A DNA stretch of 64,000 nucleotides, from NCBI RefSeq assembly GCF_041146395.1, contig NC_090989.1:245324843-245388842 (forward strand), read 5' to 3'. Every line of letters begins with the position of its first letter. Position 1 is the stretch's first letter. The position numbers and the translations under genes are program-made. Positions 34,845-46,229 of the stretch are shown here, in pieces. The stretch is from Eulemur rufifrons (taxonomy: Eukaryota > Chordata > Mammalia > Primates > Lemuridae). The notes below the pieces were generated by a model. That model was not told the DNA's origin and did no database searches. It was given only the letters and a program-made list of their open reading frames with translations.

Positions 34845-35300
34845 TATGACAAACATTTATTCTTCTCTTACTGTGTGCCAAGAATTGTGCACATTGCTTC
34901 AGTTCAGGTTTTCTCAATTGCAACACTATTGATATTTGAGGCCAGAAAATTCTTTGTTGTAGGGGTTGTTCTGCATTGTGAGATGTTTTGTAGTATCTCT
35001 GGCCCCTACCCTCTAGCTGCCAGTAGCATTCTCCACCTGGTAGTAGCAACCAGAAATGCCTCCTGACAGTGTCTCATGTCCCTTGGTGCCAAAGTTGCCT
35101 TCATTGAGAACCACTGCTTTAGCTCATTGAATTCTCTCAATAATCCCATGAGGCAAGGAATTACCGTTTCCATTTTCTAGGTGAGATGACAGAAGTTTAA
35201 AGAAGTTTGGTAAATTGCCCAATGTCACACAGAAAGTAGAAATCAAATCAATTGCAGATCCCAATAATTTAATCCTTGAATCATACTACCTCACTCAAAG
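34845..35300 (-). repeat. MIR SINE, antisense, split by a hAT element
   Basis: The left part, 34845-34904 (TGTGCCAAGAATTGTGCACATTGC), and the right part, 35117-35300 (AATAATCCCATGAGGCAAGG, TTTCCATTTTCTAGGTGAGATGAC, TTGCCCAATGTCACACAG), are consecutive segments of an antisense MIR. They are separated by the hAT insertion at 34905-35116, so the MIR is the older element. Confidence 0.8.
34905..35116 (-). mobile_element. hAT-Charlie non-autonomous transposon inside a MIR
   Basis: Termini CAGGTTTTCTCAA and TTGAGAACCACTG form the typical hAT inverted ends. The 8-bp flanks CTTCAGTT (34897-34904) and CTTTAGCT (35117-35124) match at 6 of 8 positions, with both differences C/T transitions, as expected for an aged hAT target duplication. 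It is the same family as 1654-1874, in the opposite orientation. The overlapping open frames here are shadows. Confidence 0.85.
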
Positions 35301-35434
35301 ACCCAAGTGAATACAATTACCAAGTTCCAAGTGTCCACAGAAATCTTTCCAGTACCATACTGACATGGAGAGACTCTTCCCCTTATAAAAGCACAGCTAC
35401 CTCTTCCCTGGACATTTTTACTCTCACGGATGAT

Positions 35435-35930
35435 GTATCAGTCATTTAGAATTATGCTGCAGCCACAAAGGATGTGAAAATTTTAGCAAACAACACAAGT
35501 TTGCTTCTGGCTTACATTATATTGTCATTGTGAAGTGGCTGGTGAGGGCTCTGCTCCATCATTTCAGGATGCAGGTCAAGGATGAGGACCCTTGGTGATG
35601 TGCCAGTCTCTGGCAGAGTGATAACAGGACCATATGATGGTTCTTGCAGTTTGGGCTCAGAAGTGACACAGATTCCTTTCCTTCAGCTATATGGTCAAGG
35701 TGAGTCAGGTGGCCAAGTGTGAAGTCAGTGGGCAGCCTGTGTTTGTAAGAAGCATTTAAAAGCAAATATACTAGCTGCAGCCACCTGTGGCAAGGAATAC
35801 AAGTCAGGCCAAGCAGAGATGGGAAATCCTGGAAAGGAAGAGACTGGGGAAAGAGATACATGGGGGAGTAAAGGCTGGGAAAAGCTCCTGTGCATACCAG
35901 GAAATTAGAGGGCCATGATATGCCCAGGGC
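35435..35930 (+). repeat. ancient interspersed repeat, LTR-like, unassigned
   Basis: TTAGAATTATGCTGCAGCCACAAAGGATG, GGCTCTGCTCCATC, TTTAAAAGCAAATATACTAGC-like and GGAAGTGACAC-type blocks resemble an old mammalian LTR-like family whose name I cannot give with certainty. The antisense open frame 35559-35963 lies mainly within it and is spurious. Confidence 0.4.
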
Positions 35931-35954
35931 TGTACACATGCTCAGAGAAGACCT

Positions 35955-36405
35955 GAGAAACAACCCGAGTGCCCATCAATACATGAGTGGATTAAGAAAA
36001 TGTGGTATATGTATACCATGGAGTTCTACTCAGCCACAAAAAACAATGGTGATCTAGCACCTCTTGTATTATCCTGGATAGAGCTGGAACCCATTCTACT
36101 AAGTGAAGTATCACAAGAATGGAAAAACAAGCACCGCATGTACTCACCATCAAATTGGTATTAACTGATCAACACTGAAGTGCACATATGGTAATAATAT
36201 TCATCGGATGTTGGGCAAATGGGAGGGGGGAGGAGGGGATGAGTATATACACACCTAATGGGTGCGGTGTGCACTGTCTGGAGGATGGACCTACTTGAAG
36301 CTCTGACAGGGTGGGGGTGGGGGGCAAAGGCGATATACATAACCTAAACATTTGTACCCCCATAATATGCTGAAATAAAAATAAATGAATAAAATAAAAT
36401 AAAAA
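35955..36405 (+). mobile_element. L1 3' end, strepsirrhine-type, 5'-truncated
   Basis: Starts in the ORF2 C-terminal region (AACCCGAGTGCCCATCAATAC, GTATATGTATACCATGGAGT, CACAAGAATGGAAAAACAAGC). It runs through a G-rich 3' UTR (GGGAGGGGGGAGGAGGGG, about 36221-36238) to TTTGTACCCCCATAATATGC and an AATAAAATAAAAT tail. It has few substitutions relative to the strepsirrhine L1 3' end as I know it, so it is fairly recent. Open frame 36169-36363 minus is a shadow. Confidence 0.88.
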
Positions 36406-39144
36406 TTCTGACCAGGAAAATAATAGACAAAATAAATGATGTTTTAAGGCACTAAGTTTGGGGATTTAGAAAAAGTGGAGGAAGGGAAGGTAGGATAAAC
36501 GATAAAGAGCAATGCAATAGACTGAGTATATAAGAAATCTTTGACACTCTTCCAGCTGTGAGGTGAAGTCTAATTTCCCTACTGTTGAATCTGGACTATT
36601 GTTACACAGCAATTTATTATATAGCAGGGAATGTCCAGAAGAACAGGAAAAAGGGAGCAAGAGAATAAGGGAAGATCAGCTTAAATAGTGAATGTTCTAG
36701 GGGGAAAATAAAATGGAGATATAACTCTGTCTCTCAGTGCTGAGCACTTCATCTGTTCAATGTTATTCAAATGTCTAAAGGTTGTATATATAGTCACAGT
36801 ATGGTCACTGACACAAACCAACCACTTTGCATGATATATGGCCAAAGAAATAGCTACTTATTTAATTCTGGATGAAAATCTGTGTTGCATTTACTGAGAA
36901 CTGGCATTTTTGTTTCTAACCTGGTATTTTCCTAAGGGATTTTCAAGGGTAACACTCTTGCCTTGGGGGCTGACTTCAGAATTTCAATTTCACCTAAAAT
37001 GTGACTTCATTGTATCCTTTCAAATAGAAAGGATTCACACAAAGCAAAACACTCCTAACACAAGCTGTTGTATAAATGTTAAATTATAGAAAGATACAAT
37101 ATAATATTTGTGCCTTTCTTTATGAATAACGCTCCTTATTCCACAAATATTCTTTATTCCATAAATAGGTGTCTCATAAGTGATATATTCAACACTTTAT
37201 AAAATTATGTAAAAATCCAGGATCAGAAAAAATCTAAAGTAGAATAAAAGTAACAAATTATGAAGAAATCATTAAATTAATGCTATGTAGTTACTAAGTT
37301 GAATTTGATTCTAAGCTTCCAAGAAGTTAAAGAAAAAAGGGAAATGTCTGTTGCATGTTTCTTATTGGCAATGAGAAGAAAATATTTCAATTGCAAAGGA
37401 GAAACATTATTCATGAAACAAATTTTCCTGAAAATAATATTCCTTGGGGAATTGCCACTGAAAACACCATGATCCCAACATCTCTTTAGTTAATGCCATA
37501 CACAGAAACATGTTTCTAATGACATGTGTTTTCAAGCTTTTTCCAATGAGTGAGAACCTAATTTCAAAGCTCAACTCAGTCAAAGGGGTATACAAGACCA
37601 AGAATGGTACATGTCCAAAGATAAAACTCTCTTTTTATCTCCTCTGCTAGACTATGAGTTCTTCAAAGAAAAAAGAACAAAAAACTTACTTTTCTTCTTA
37701 TAGCTCTATATACCATACATGTTTAACACTCGTGATACATGCTATCACACTGATATACCATCATTCTGTTTTCTGAGAGTATAGCTGAGGCAAGAGTACT
37801 GATTATGTAAAGAAACAAAATTCATTTCCTTTCAATGTTGTTGAACTACCTCATCTTTAGACTCAATACAATGAAAATGTAAGTTTTTATGTTTATTGGA
37901 ATATGTAATAATACATTAAAATGAGTGCTTATATAGGGAATTCTGGCAAACAAAAAGTTGATATTACTATGGGAGTTACCTGGATGCACTTCTCTTTCTT
38001 TTTTCACAACACATTGCAGTCTAAAATGTTTATAGCCTGTAGCTGATACAGAACTAAAGCAGAGCCTCACCTGCTAGAGTATTGAAGAACAAGTGGTTCA
38101 TGCTGGTTAAACATTAAAATATCCCAAAAGGTTTGTAAAAATCAAGACCACCAGCACCATTAAAAATAGGCATTATCAGTAGTATCAAAGCTGGGTTGTG
38201 GAGTCGAAAGATGAAATCATTGCACAAGTTTGGTGGAGATTTTCAAGGAGAGCTTCGCAAGGCTGTTTAATGCTTAGGCAGCTGACTTTTATTACTATCC
38301 CAAGGGCCAGATCTAACTAAAATTCTCCCCAGTCTTCACTCTACATTTTACTAAAATGGAATGAAGCATCTAGGCAAAGAGATTTAATGTTATTACTATT
38401 AAAAGCAAAAAGAAAAGAAAAAAAAAAAAAAACCTCCGAAGAGCAGAGAGGTAAATAGTATTTATCTCTATAGCAAGAAGTAACTTGTGCCTGTTGAAAG
38501 GCAGAACAAAAGCTGATTTCATCTATCTTACAGCTTTACGAGCACTCTGAGTTCCAAAGAGGGGCAGATTTGACTGGAAAAAAAATATTAAGGGGTGGAC
38601 ATTATGAAATAACAGATGTATTCCCATCTAAACAACTGGTACATATACAACTGGCCTGTATACTCAGACCAGTAGCAAAGGCACATCACAGCTAAAAAGT
38701 AAAGACTGAGTACTTTCCCATGGGGAGATTATGACCTAGTCAGGAAGAGATGATAGTAATAGAATGTTCTATTTACAAGTTTCCTGGTAAATAGAGCCAC
38801 CAAATCTAGTCTGCTGGCTTTCAAATTCTCCCTCCTCCCGTAAGTCCTAGAAGAATCAATCACTCAGAGGCATTACGATGAGAGGGGAAGGAGGAACTGC
38901 TTAGCAGGAAAGTTTCCAACACCCCTCCACCTACAAACAGAGCGACTCTGCTCCCATATGTCTTATATAACATCTCCTTTGTTTTGGGTCCACTAACAAT
39001 AACATTTGAAGGCCCTTTAAGAAAATAATTAGTCATTTTGATGGATATCTGCTGCTTTGCTTTCTCAGCATCTATTTTCACCTGTCTGGGTCCCTGATTT
39101 GCCCAAAAGCAACTTAGTTCCTCTATTGCCTGTGATTAAGGAGG
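36406..39144. other. single-copy DNA, no gene
   Basis: No repeat is confidently recognised except a long A-run at 38408-38434 and a short TTATTCCACAAA/TTATTCCATAAA duplication near 37140-37165. Open frames (for example 37846-38070 and 38860-39081, minus) have no domain. Confidence 0.5.
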
Positions 39145-39180
39145 AACCATTGTAACAATTGTAACCATTGTAACCATTGG
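39145..39180. repeat. 9-bp tandem repeat (AACCATTGT)4
   Basis: Four consecutive 9-bp units: AACCATTGT, AACAATTGT, AACCATTGT, AACCATTGG. Each unit contains an ATTGT/ACAAT core, like a SOX-type HMG box site. Confidence 0.9.
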
Positions 39181-39190
39181 CTACAGTAGT

Positions 39191-39215
39191 AAAAAAAAAA
39201 AAAAAAAAAAAAAAA
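39191..39215. repeat. A25 homopolymer
   Basis: Twenty-five consecutive A between GTAGT and GTAGC. No SINE, LINE or recognisable processed transcript precedes it, so it is either an orphan poly(A) or a grown microsatellite. Confidence 0.9.
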
Positions 39216-41304
39216 GTAGCTAGTCAATTAGTTTATTTTATTCAACCACTCTGGCCACAGTAACTTCTTAGAGAAAGAGTATGTGACTCAAGGCAGATCA
39301 AATAACGCTGAAAAGACTGAATTTAGGAGATTTTATGAGAGCTCTTAGAATAGAGGTAGCTTCCGTCCATGAGGATTACTGAGAGAATAGAATTGAGCCT
39401 GATGATGCTGGAAAACACCTTCCTGAGAATGGTCCCTAACCCAGGTAAAGAGCTCCTGTGTTCTTCTTTGCCTAAAGTAAGCACTAAAACACACTATCCC
39501 AATCTCTTCTTGGCATTTTGGCTAAGAGCAAGTGTAAAACACATTATCCCTGGGGTTTTAGTTATAAAATAAATAAATTCTATTTTTCTTTATGCATTTA
39601 TTTTCTCTTCTTCCAACCTAAAAGCCATACCTTATACCCCAGTTGAGTTTTAAAATGGAGAGAGCTGAGGTCTTCATTAGGTAAAGTGATTTTCCCAGGT
39701 CCCAAATGTACCCATCTGGAACTCCAGGGTGCTAACTCTTTGCCTTATACTTCATCCACCAGAACCTTTAAACACAGTTGGTATTTCTGAAACTGGGATA
39801 AATATCTAAAATCCACTTCTTATTTTAAATTCATTAGTGGAAAACAATGTAAAGGAATCCTGTTCCCTTCACTGTATTTGTGAATTCAGATTTTTATACA
39901 CGCGGACTTGAATATTTGATTTCATTCTAATGGAGTCTTATCAAGTCAAGACTGTGGTCAGGCACCTTCAGAAGAAGAAAACCTGCCTGAACCATCCACC
40001 CCTCGTGAACACATGTTGACATTTTGAAAGCATGCTTTTGCACACTTTGAGTCATTAAGTCCTTAGCCTTCTCCCTTAAAAGAACAGAAATACAGTAGCA
40101 GTAATATGTCTGAACTAAATAAATTACGTTGTGAGAATTATATGCAGTTAGCAACATAAATTTGCATGTTTCAGGGAAAATAGTCCATAACCACCCCCAC
40201 CCCATCACTTTTTTAAATAACAAAATTTTATAAATTTATATGCTAATAAAACATAGTTCATTTTGTTCTATGATTAACTAGCTGCCTGACCTTGGGCAAG
40301 AAAGTGTACCTCTCTGAGTCTATTTTATGGGTGTTTTGGCTAGAATAAATCCTAACATGCCTCTTAGATCTAGTAATTTCTGAAACTATGGGATTAAAGC
40401 ACATCATAAACTGCACAGATCTAGCCTATGGTGAAGCCCTGCCTTTGAAACTTTACAAGAAGAAAGAAGGAGCTGGGTGCAGGTGGCTAAAATAGAGCAC
40501 CACGGTGCAGAAGTTCATTGGTGGTAAATCTGCTTAATAAATGTTTTTGTCTACATTTTTCCAAAATCCATGTGGAAATGTTCAAGGTAGACTAATACTT
40601 CCTACTGAAAAAGAAATTCTTACAAGTGTTAGAAGAATGGAAGCAACACTTGAGATTTTTTTTATCTTCATAAAAAATACATTGATCTGAAAGAAGTATA
40701 GTCATGCAAACCCAGGGGCCATTTCCATACTACATTTGGTGCAAAATTTCCAAAAATTATAGGAGGCCTATTAAAGTACATTAGGGTATTAACTTTTAAA
40801 CGGAAATGTAATTCCCCAATAGTCACTTAATAAAATAAATAGATGGAACACAATGTTGCCTTTTTTGATAAATTTGTCATTATTATCATAATCTCACATA
40901 AAATGGAAGCATAATTTTATGAAAAAACAGTTTTAACTTAGCTTTATGTCAGACTTCAACTGAAAATTTAGTGGAGAAGATCTTGGACAAATTACCTCAA
41001 CTTCTGAAGCTCAGTATATAATACTATATATAGAGTATATTTTTACATATGCTATACAATGAGGATACTATCTAACTGATGGGATTGTTTGGGGATTTAA
41101 ATGCCAAGTAACATGCGATGGACATCACTAAACATCAGTTTACCTTTGCTGCACTATAATGCAGCTCTCTCCTTAAATGCTCCAGGTGCACTCAAATATC
41201 CTAGAGTTATTGACTTGTTATGTAATAGGTACTGATACAGTCATTGTTGGCCCCCACACTGCTTCCCTGCCTTAACATGATGACTGGCCTCTTTTGGGAG
41301 GGAT
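39216..41304. other. single-copy DNA with one sense MIR piece
   Basis: No gene. A short MIR segment (TTAACTAGCTGCCTGACCTTGGGCAAG, TACCTCTCTGAGTC) lies at about 40270-40380. 39640-39760 is a weaker MIR-like stretch. Confidence 0.5.
40270..40380 (+). repeat. MIR SINE core, sense
   Basis: CTAGCTGCCTGACCTTGGGCAAG and GTGTACCTCTCTGAGTCTATTTTATGGG match the MIR core. Only about 110 bp can be followed. Confidence 0.65.
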
Positions 41305-41395
41305 ATCAAGTTTTTGCTATGTATCAGGCACTGTGCAAGGAACATTCACATTTGTGATTCTATGTAATCTTCACAAAATTCTGGGAGTCATTTAC
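41305..41395 (-). repeat. MIR SINE fragment, antisense
   Basis: GCTATGTATCAGGCACTGTGCAAGGAAC and TTCTATGTAATCTTCACAAAATTCTGGGAG match the 3' part of MIR in reverse orientation. Confidence 0.7.
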
Positions 41396-42769
41396 ATGGC
41401 AGTGTTCACATGGTGCCAAAGGACCTGCTGATGACTGACCACTCTCACCTCCTATCATTCCATGCAACTCTCTTATTTGACACTTTATTCCTTTTTTATT
41501 CCCCCTCAGGTAATTAAAGATACTAAAAATATCAACTCCTAATAAGTGAGAGAATCACTTCAGTATAAAAATATTTCAAGTATTTAAACTCTCAACCATG
41601 TAGCTAACTACAGAAAAAACTATTAAATACATCACACACACACAATTAGTTTTTGGCACACTTTATACTTTCTCAGAGAATCTTTTTGCTTTACCTCAAA
41701 TTTCAAATACCTGATTAGGTAAAATTGTCTTTCTTGGCCTTTACCTAAATCCTTCCTTTTTCCTACATCTAATTGAAACATGTTTCCTCTCTCTCATTTT
41801 ACTTCCTTTCATGTTTTCTTCTCTCCTTCACTGTCGGTCTTTCACCTCTGTTTCTTTTTCTGAGTCTATGTCGTTAACTTCTTTTTAAAATGGCTTACGT
41901 ATAATTCCTAATTCTTGGTAGCTTTTTCCCGAGCCCAACTGTTTTGCATATCACCCTCTTCTTTATGCTACATTTCAACTTCAGCATGAGAATTTATCGT
42001 ACAAGAAAGAATCTAGCAAAGGGAGATACGGTACAGAGTACAGCCAAATGGGAACTGTCAGAATGGTAGCAGATAACAAAGAAATAAACAGAAACATTTG
42101 GAAGAACAGAAGAGAAACATTAGAAAAGATAAAGGACTTTAGGAACTGAAACAAAGAATTATCTAACTCTGGATTTTATCCATTTCCTCTGAAGGACCCA
42201 TAAATTCCAAAGAGTAACTGGCCATAGACTTGCAGGAAGAGACAGTTGGAAACCTTCAGCTGAAATGAACAGAGAAAGGAGAGAGAAACTTCTCTGTAAA
42301 AGCTATTTTGAATACCTTCTTCAAAATAGTTTTAATTTAGTTGTAGCAAAAGCTTTCATAAAATTCTCAAATGGCAATATGAATGTAAGAATACTTGTTT
42401 CTTACTCATCAGGGACTGTTAATGGTGCATTTCTTTAGAATTTGAGAGTTGAAAGGGTTAAATCCAAAAGTCAAACTAAGAAAATTATCATTCTTGGTAC
42501 AAATTTTTGATACAATCCATTGAGAAAAAATAATATTTACTTTGCCCACTATTTATTATTAATCAGTGATCACATTAAAATTGTAGAAGCCAATATATTA
42601 TATTTGCAGCTGATAAAATGAAGAGGGATTTCTTATCTTTTTTTCTTTCCACTCATTGGAAAACTTTACTTAAGTAAATTTGCTGAAGTTTTAAGAAAAG
42701 TTATTATCAATTTTTGACTTTAATTTTTCATTATCTCCTTCTAGTACAGTGCACTTTTAGAGGCACAGT
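41396..42769. other. single-copy AT-rich DNA, no gene
   Basis: Contains a short CA tract (41632-41644) and nothing else recognisable. Confidence 0.5.
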
Positions 42770-42960
42770 ACAGTCAGCATATGCTAGGTTATGCTAACAA
42801 ATAACCCCCAAATTTCAGTGGCTCCCAAAAGCAATGATTTATTGCTCATGCTACATATTCACCCTGGATGAGCTGAGGGGTTTGCTTTGAAGCTGATTAA
42901 ACAATTTTACTATTTTGGACATTTTAAGATTTCATGACTGAGGGAAAGAATGCTCTGAAG
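42770..42960 (+). repeat. ancient interspersed repeat fragment, unassigned
   Basis: The block ATGCTAACAAATAACCCCCAAATTTCAGTGGCTC followed by ATTTATTGCTCATGCTAC is a well-known motif order in old mammalian repeats of LTR-like type. I cannot name the family. It may be related to 35435-35930. Confidence 0.5.
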
Positions 42961-43013
42961 AGTCTTCTTATATCAGCAATTTAGTGCTCCAAAATAAAAA
43001 TAAAATATCACTC

Positions 43014-43095
43014 ACCTATTCATTCCTTCATGTAATAACTCTTTATTAAGCACCTAATAGGTAGGCAGGCACTATTCTAGGTTCCCAGAATACAT
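43014..43095 (-). repeat. L2/MIR3-like fragment, antisense
   Basis: CCTATTCATTCCTTCATG, CTCTTTATTAAGCACCTAATAGGTAGGCAGGCACTATTCTAGG is the reverse complement of the CR1/L2-type 3' end with its GAATGAATG tail. Confidence 0.6.
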
Positions 43096-43131
43096 CATAA
43101 AAAAAAAATAATTAAACTGTCAAAGCAAAAA

Positions 43132-43715
43132 TTGTATCATACCAAATTAAACAAGCAAGGAAGCCTTTATTCAAGGCTATGGCAACCAGGGAGAGAGACC
43201 ACAACTTAGTCTAAGCTCAACTCTGCTGATACAAAGGGCAGGAGAATTTTTAAGTGCTAGGGTGAAGGGGATTACAGGCCATCTCTGTTTGCTAATTGGC
43301 ATTACCCAAAGGAAAAGGTAGTTTCATAACTTAGAGTAAGTTGCCTGCCCCCACTGAAGCTAAGAAGCTTACCATTCCACAAAGACTGGGAGATAGGGAC
43401 TCCACCTTCTGTTGTGATTACATTTCAAAGCTCCCTGATCCTTGAGAAAAACAGTCCTGTGTTGTAAAACTGATAAAAGGTTTTTTAAAAGGTTTACATC
43501 TCAAATGAGAAGAGAAAAAAATTACAATTATAGATCTTCAAATGCAAATGTTTTAAGAAAAAGGAGAAGGTAATCTCTTTGGTTAGGCCATCAAGATTCT
43601 TATAAGGGCTGAGGTGAGGAATAAGTCAAGTGGCTCAAGGCAGGAGAAACCTGTCTCAAATTTAGCCAAGTTGAGGGAAATCTAAGGCCATCTTGGACAA
43701 AACTAAAACCATCAT
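43132..43715 (-). mobile_element. probable LTR of an endogenous retrovirus, antisense
   Basis: The block reads like a reversed LTR. TTTATTCAAGGCTATGGCAACC near its start would be the reverse complement of a poly(A) signal region. GCTAATTGGCATTACCCAAAGG and GTAGTTTCATAACTTAGAGTAAGTTGCCTGCCCCC are LTR-like unique blocks that I recall from antisense LTR copies. Boundaries and family are uncertain. No internal viral sequence is seen. Confidence 0.45.
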
Positions 43716-44089
43716 GACTACCATTAATAATAATCTAACGTATACTTGGAAACTGCTGAGAGAGTCTATATTAAATGTTCTCAATTTGAGGGGGATGAAC
43801 ATCAATAAGATGTTGGAATAGGACAGGACCTTCCACTACTCATCTCCCCCACAGAAACATGAATTTTAACAACTATCCACTTGTGAAAATACCTTCACAA
43901 GAGCTAAGAAAACCATGTGACAGATTATAGCATCTGAGTTTAGAACAACAGTAAGAAAAAGATGCATTGAAGAGGGTAGAAAGGATAATTTACATTAACT
44001 ATGTCATCTCTTCTCCAACCCCAGGCAGCACAGTGTGGAGAGTGTCCTCTGTGTTGGGGAAGAAGAGAGACGTGAACACCAGACTTTGT

Positions 44090-44930
44090 CTTGGCCTTCA
44101 AAAGTGGGCCCACCCCTGTAAAATCTGGTGCCAAGCAGGCCTACATGGCCCCAGACTCCAGGCCTATCTATACCTATGGACTAAACCTCTGGGCCCACCG
44201 CATCATCAGGTTGACCATAGCAGTAGTCTCAGACTTTGGGCTCACTCTAGTTCCAGGGCTAGGCCTCATAGGCTCTGACTCCAGGCCTACTCCACAGTCA
44301 GCCTAGCCTTGGTGGTCCCAAGCTCCAGATTGCCGCAAGCACCAGGCTGACCCCACAGCTCAAGCTTCAGGTCCACCCCAGCATCATTCTGACCCTCCAT
44401 AGCCCTAGCCCTCTGGTGGAACTCATGAACTCAGCCTTCAGGCCAGTCCCTGTGGATACAGACCCTAAACCTACTCAGCACTGTCCAGCCCCTGAAGCCC
44501 CAGGCTCTAGGCCCACCCCAGGTTCCAGAACTCCTCAGAGCCAGATAGTCCCACACAGCCTTATGCATCAGGCCTGCCCCAGCACCAGGTCAGCAGTCAG
44601 CCTTAGGGATCAAGCCAGCACCCATGGATATGCCCAGTGCCAGGCTAGTCCCTACGTCTCACCCTCCAGGCCAGCTCCTGTGGCTTTAGGCATCAACAAA
44701 CCCAGGGTCCAGGCCCATCCCAGTAGAGTCCAGCACTTGGCTGGGCTCCATGGACCCAGGTTCCAGTTCAGCCATGGCAACTCCAGGAACCAGGCCAGTT
44801 CTCACAGACCTAGACTTTAGACCTCACCTGCACCTGCACACCCAGCCTCTAGAAAGGCCTACAAGACCCCAGGCTCCAGGCCAGATCCCATTTCTCCAGG
44901 TATCAGCACAAGGACACATGATCCCAGGTT
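44090..44930 (+). repeat. degenerate GC-rich tandem repeat in L1M 5' UTR
   Basis: Imperfect units of roughly 30 bp built on CCAGGCTCCAGGCCCACCCCAG recur about 20-25 times. Composition is far more GC-rich than the surroundings, with almost no CpG. Because stops are rare in this repeat, long open frames appear (44416-44820 and 44750-45067), rich in Pro, Ser, Ala and Arg. They are artefacts of the repeat. This arrangement is typical of old L1M 5' UTRs. Confidence 0.72.
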
Positions 44931-44939
44931 CCACACTGG

Positions 44940-45690
44940 TTCCTACAAATTATATTATTAAAAATTCAAACAGATATTCTAGAGCTGAAAATATAATAAA
45001 TGAAATGAGAAATGCAATAGAGAACATCAAGAGCAGAATTGATCAAACAGAAAAAAAATATCTGTGAACTCAAAAACAAGTAATTTGAAAATATACAGAG
45101 AGAGGAGAAAAAAGAAAAAAGGAATAAAAAGGAATAAGAAGGCTTCTGGGAATTATGGAATAGCATTAAAAGAGAAAATTTTCAAATTATACCAATTCAA
45201 GAAGTAGAAGAGAAAGAGACACAAGAACAGAAAGTTTATTTTAAAAAATAATAGCAGAAAGTTTTCCAAATCTTGGGAATAATACAAATATACAGGTAAA
45301 GTAAAATCAAAAGTCTCCCACTAAATTTAATTCAAATGGCTCCACATCAAGAAATATTATAATCAAACTGTTAAAAATCAAAATTAAAAAGAAGATTCCA
45401 AAAGCAGTAAGATAAAACAAACATATCACATATAAGTGAGTTTCAATAAGGGTAGCAGCATATTTCTTAGCATAAACTGTATAAGCCAGGAGAGAGTGGG
45501 AATAATATATTCAAAGTGCTGAAAGAAAACCACTGTCAACCAAAAATATTATACCCAGCACTACTGTCATTCAGAAGGGAGATATAAAGACTTTTCCAGA
45601 CAAACACAAGCTGGGGGAGTTCATCACAAGCAGACCTATTTTAAAAGAAATGTTAAAGGAAGTTCTTCATGCTGAGTTACAAGAATGCTA
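44940..45690 (+). pseudogene. L1M ORF1 pseudogene
   Basis: The coiled-coil portion reads MRNAIENIKSRIDQTEKK near 45003-45055. The C-terminal domain is visible around 45480-45610, with stops between (the AAGTGCTGAAAGAAAACCACTGTCAACC and AAAATATTATACCCAGCACTAC blocks, and AGACTTTTCCAGACAAACACAAGC). The central RRM is largely decayed. No intact frame exceeds about 100 codons. Confidence 0.78.
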
Positions 45691-46229
45691 ATTAGTACAA
45701 AAAAACCTACGAAAGTTTGAAATTCACTGGTAAAAGTAAGTCAAATTTAGAATACTCTAATACTGTAATGATAGTGTGTAAGTCACTTATATACTTAATG
45801 TGAAGATTAAAAAATAAAACTATTAAAAAATAGGTACAATAATTTTTTAAGGTATACATAATATAAAAACATGTAAGTTGTGTCATCAAAATCATAAAAT
45901 GTGGGAGGGTAAAATTAAATTATAGAAGTTTTTAGTGCAAAGTTAATTTATTGTTAATTTAAAATACCCTGCTATAATATAAGATGCTTTATGTAGGCAT
46001 CATGGTAACCACAAAACAAAAATCTATAGTAGATATAAAAAAGTTTAAAATTAAGGAATCAAAGCACACCATTAGAGAAAAATCACCTAATCACCAGGGA
46101 AAACAGCAAGAGAGGAAGAAACAATTATGTACAGCACAACCAGGAAACAATAAACAAAATGGCAGCAATAAGTCCTTACCTATTAATAATTATCTTAAAT
46201 GCAAATTGATTGACTTCTCCAATCAAAAG

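Noticed and set aside
35559..35963. 134-codon minus-strand open frame
   Set aside because: It runs across an old LTR-like repeat and into the boundary of the L1 3' end. There is no domain, no start context and no splice structure.
36181..36340. G-rich region as a gene promoter or CpG island
   Set aside because: It is the known G-rich part of a strepsirrhine L1 3' UTR, and CpG is scarce.
44416..44820. 134-codon proline-rich open frame
   Set aside because: It lies wholly within the degenerate tandem repeat of an L1M 5' UTR. The repeat is stop-poor in several frames, so long frames arise automatically.
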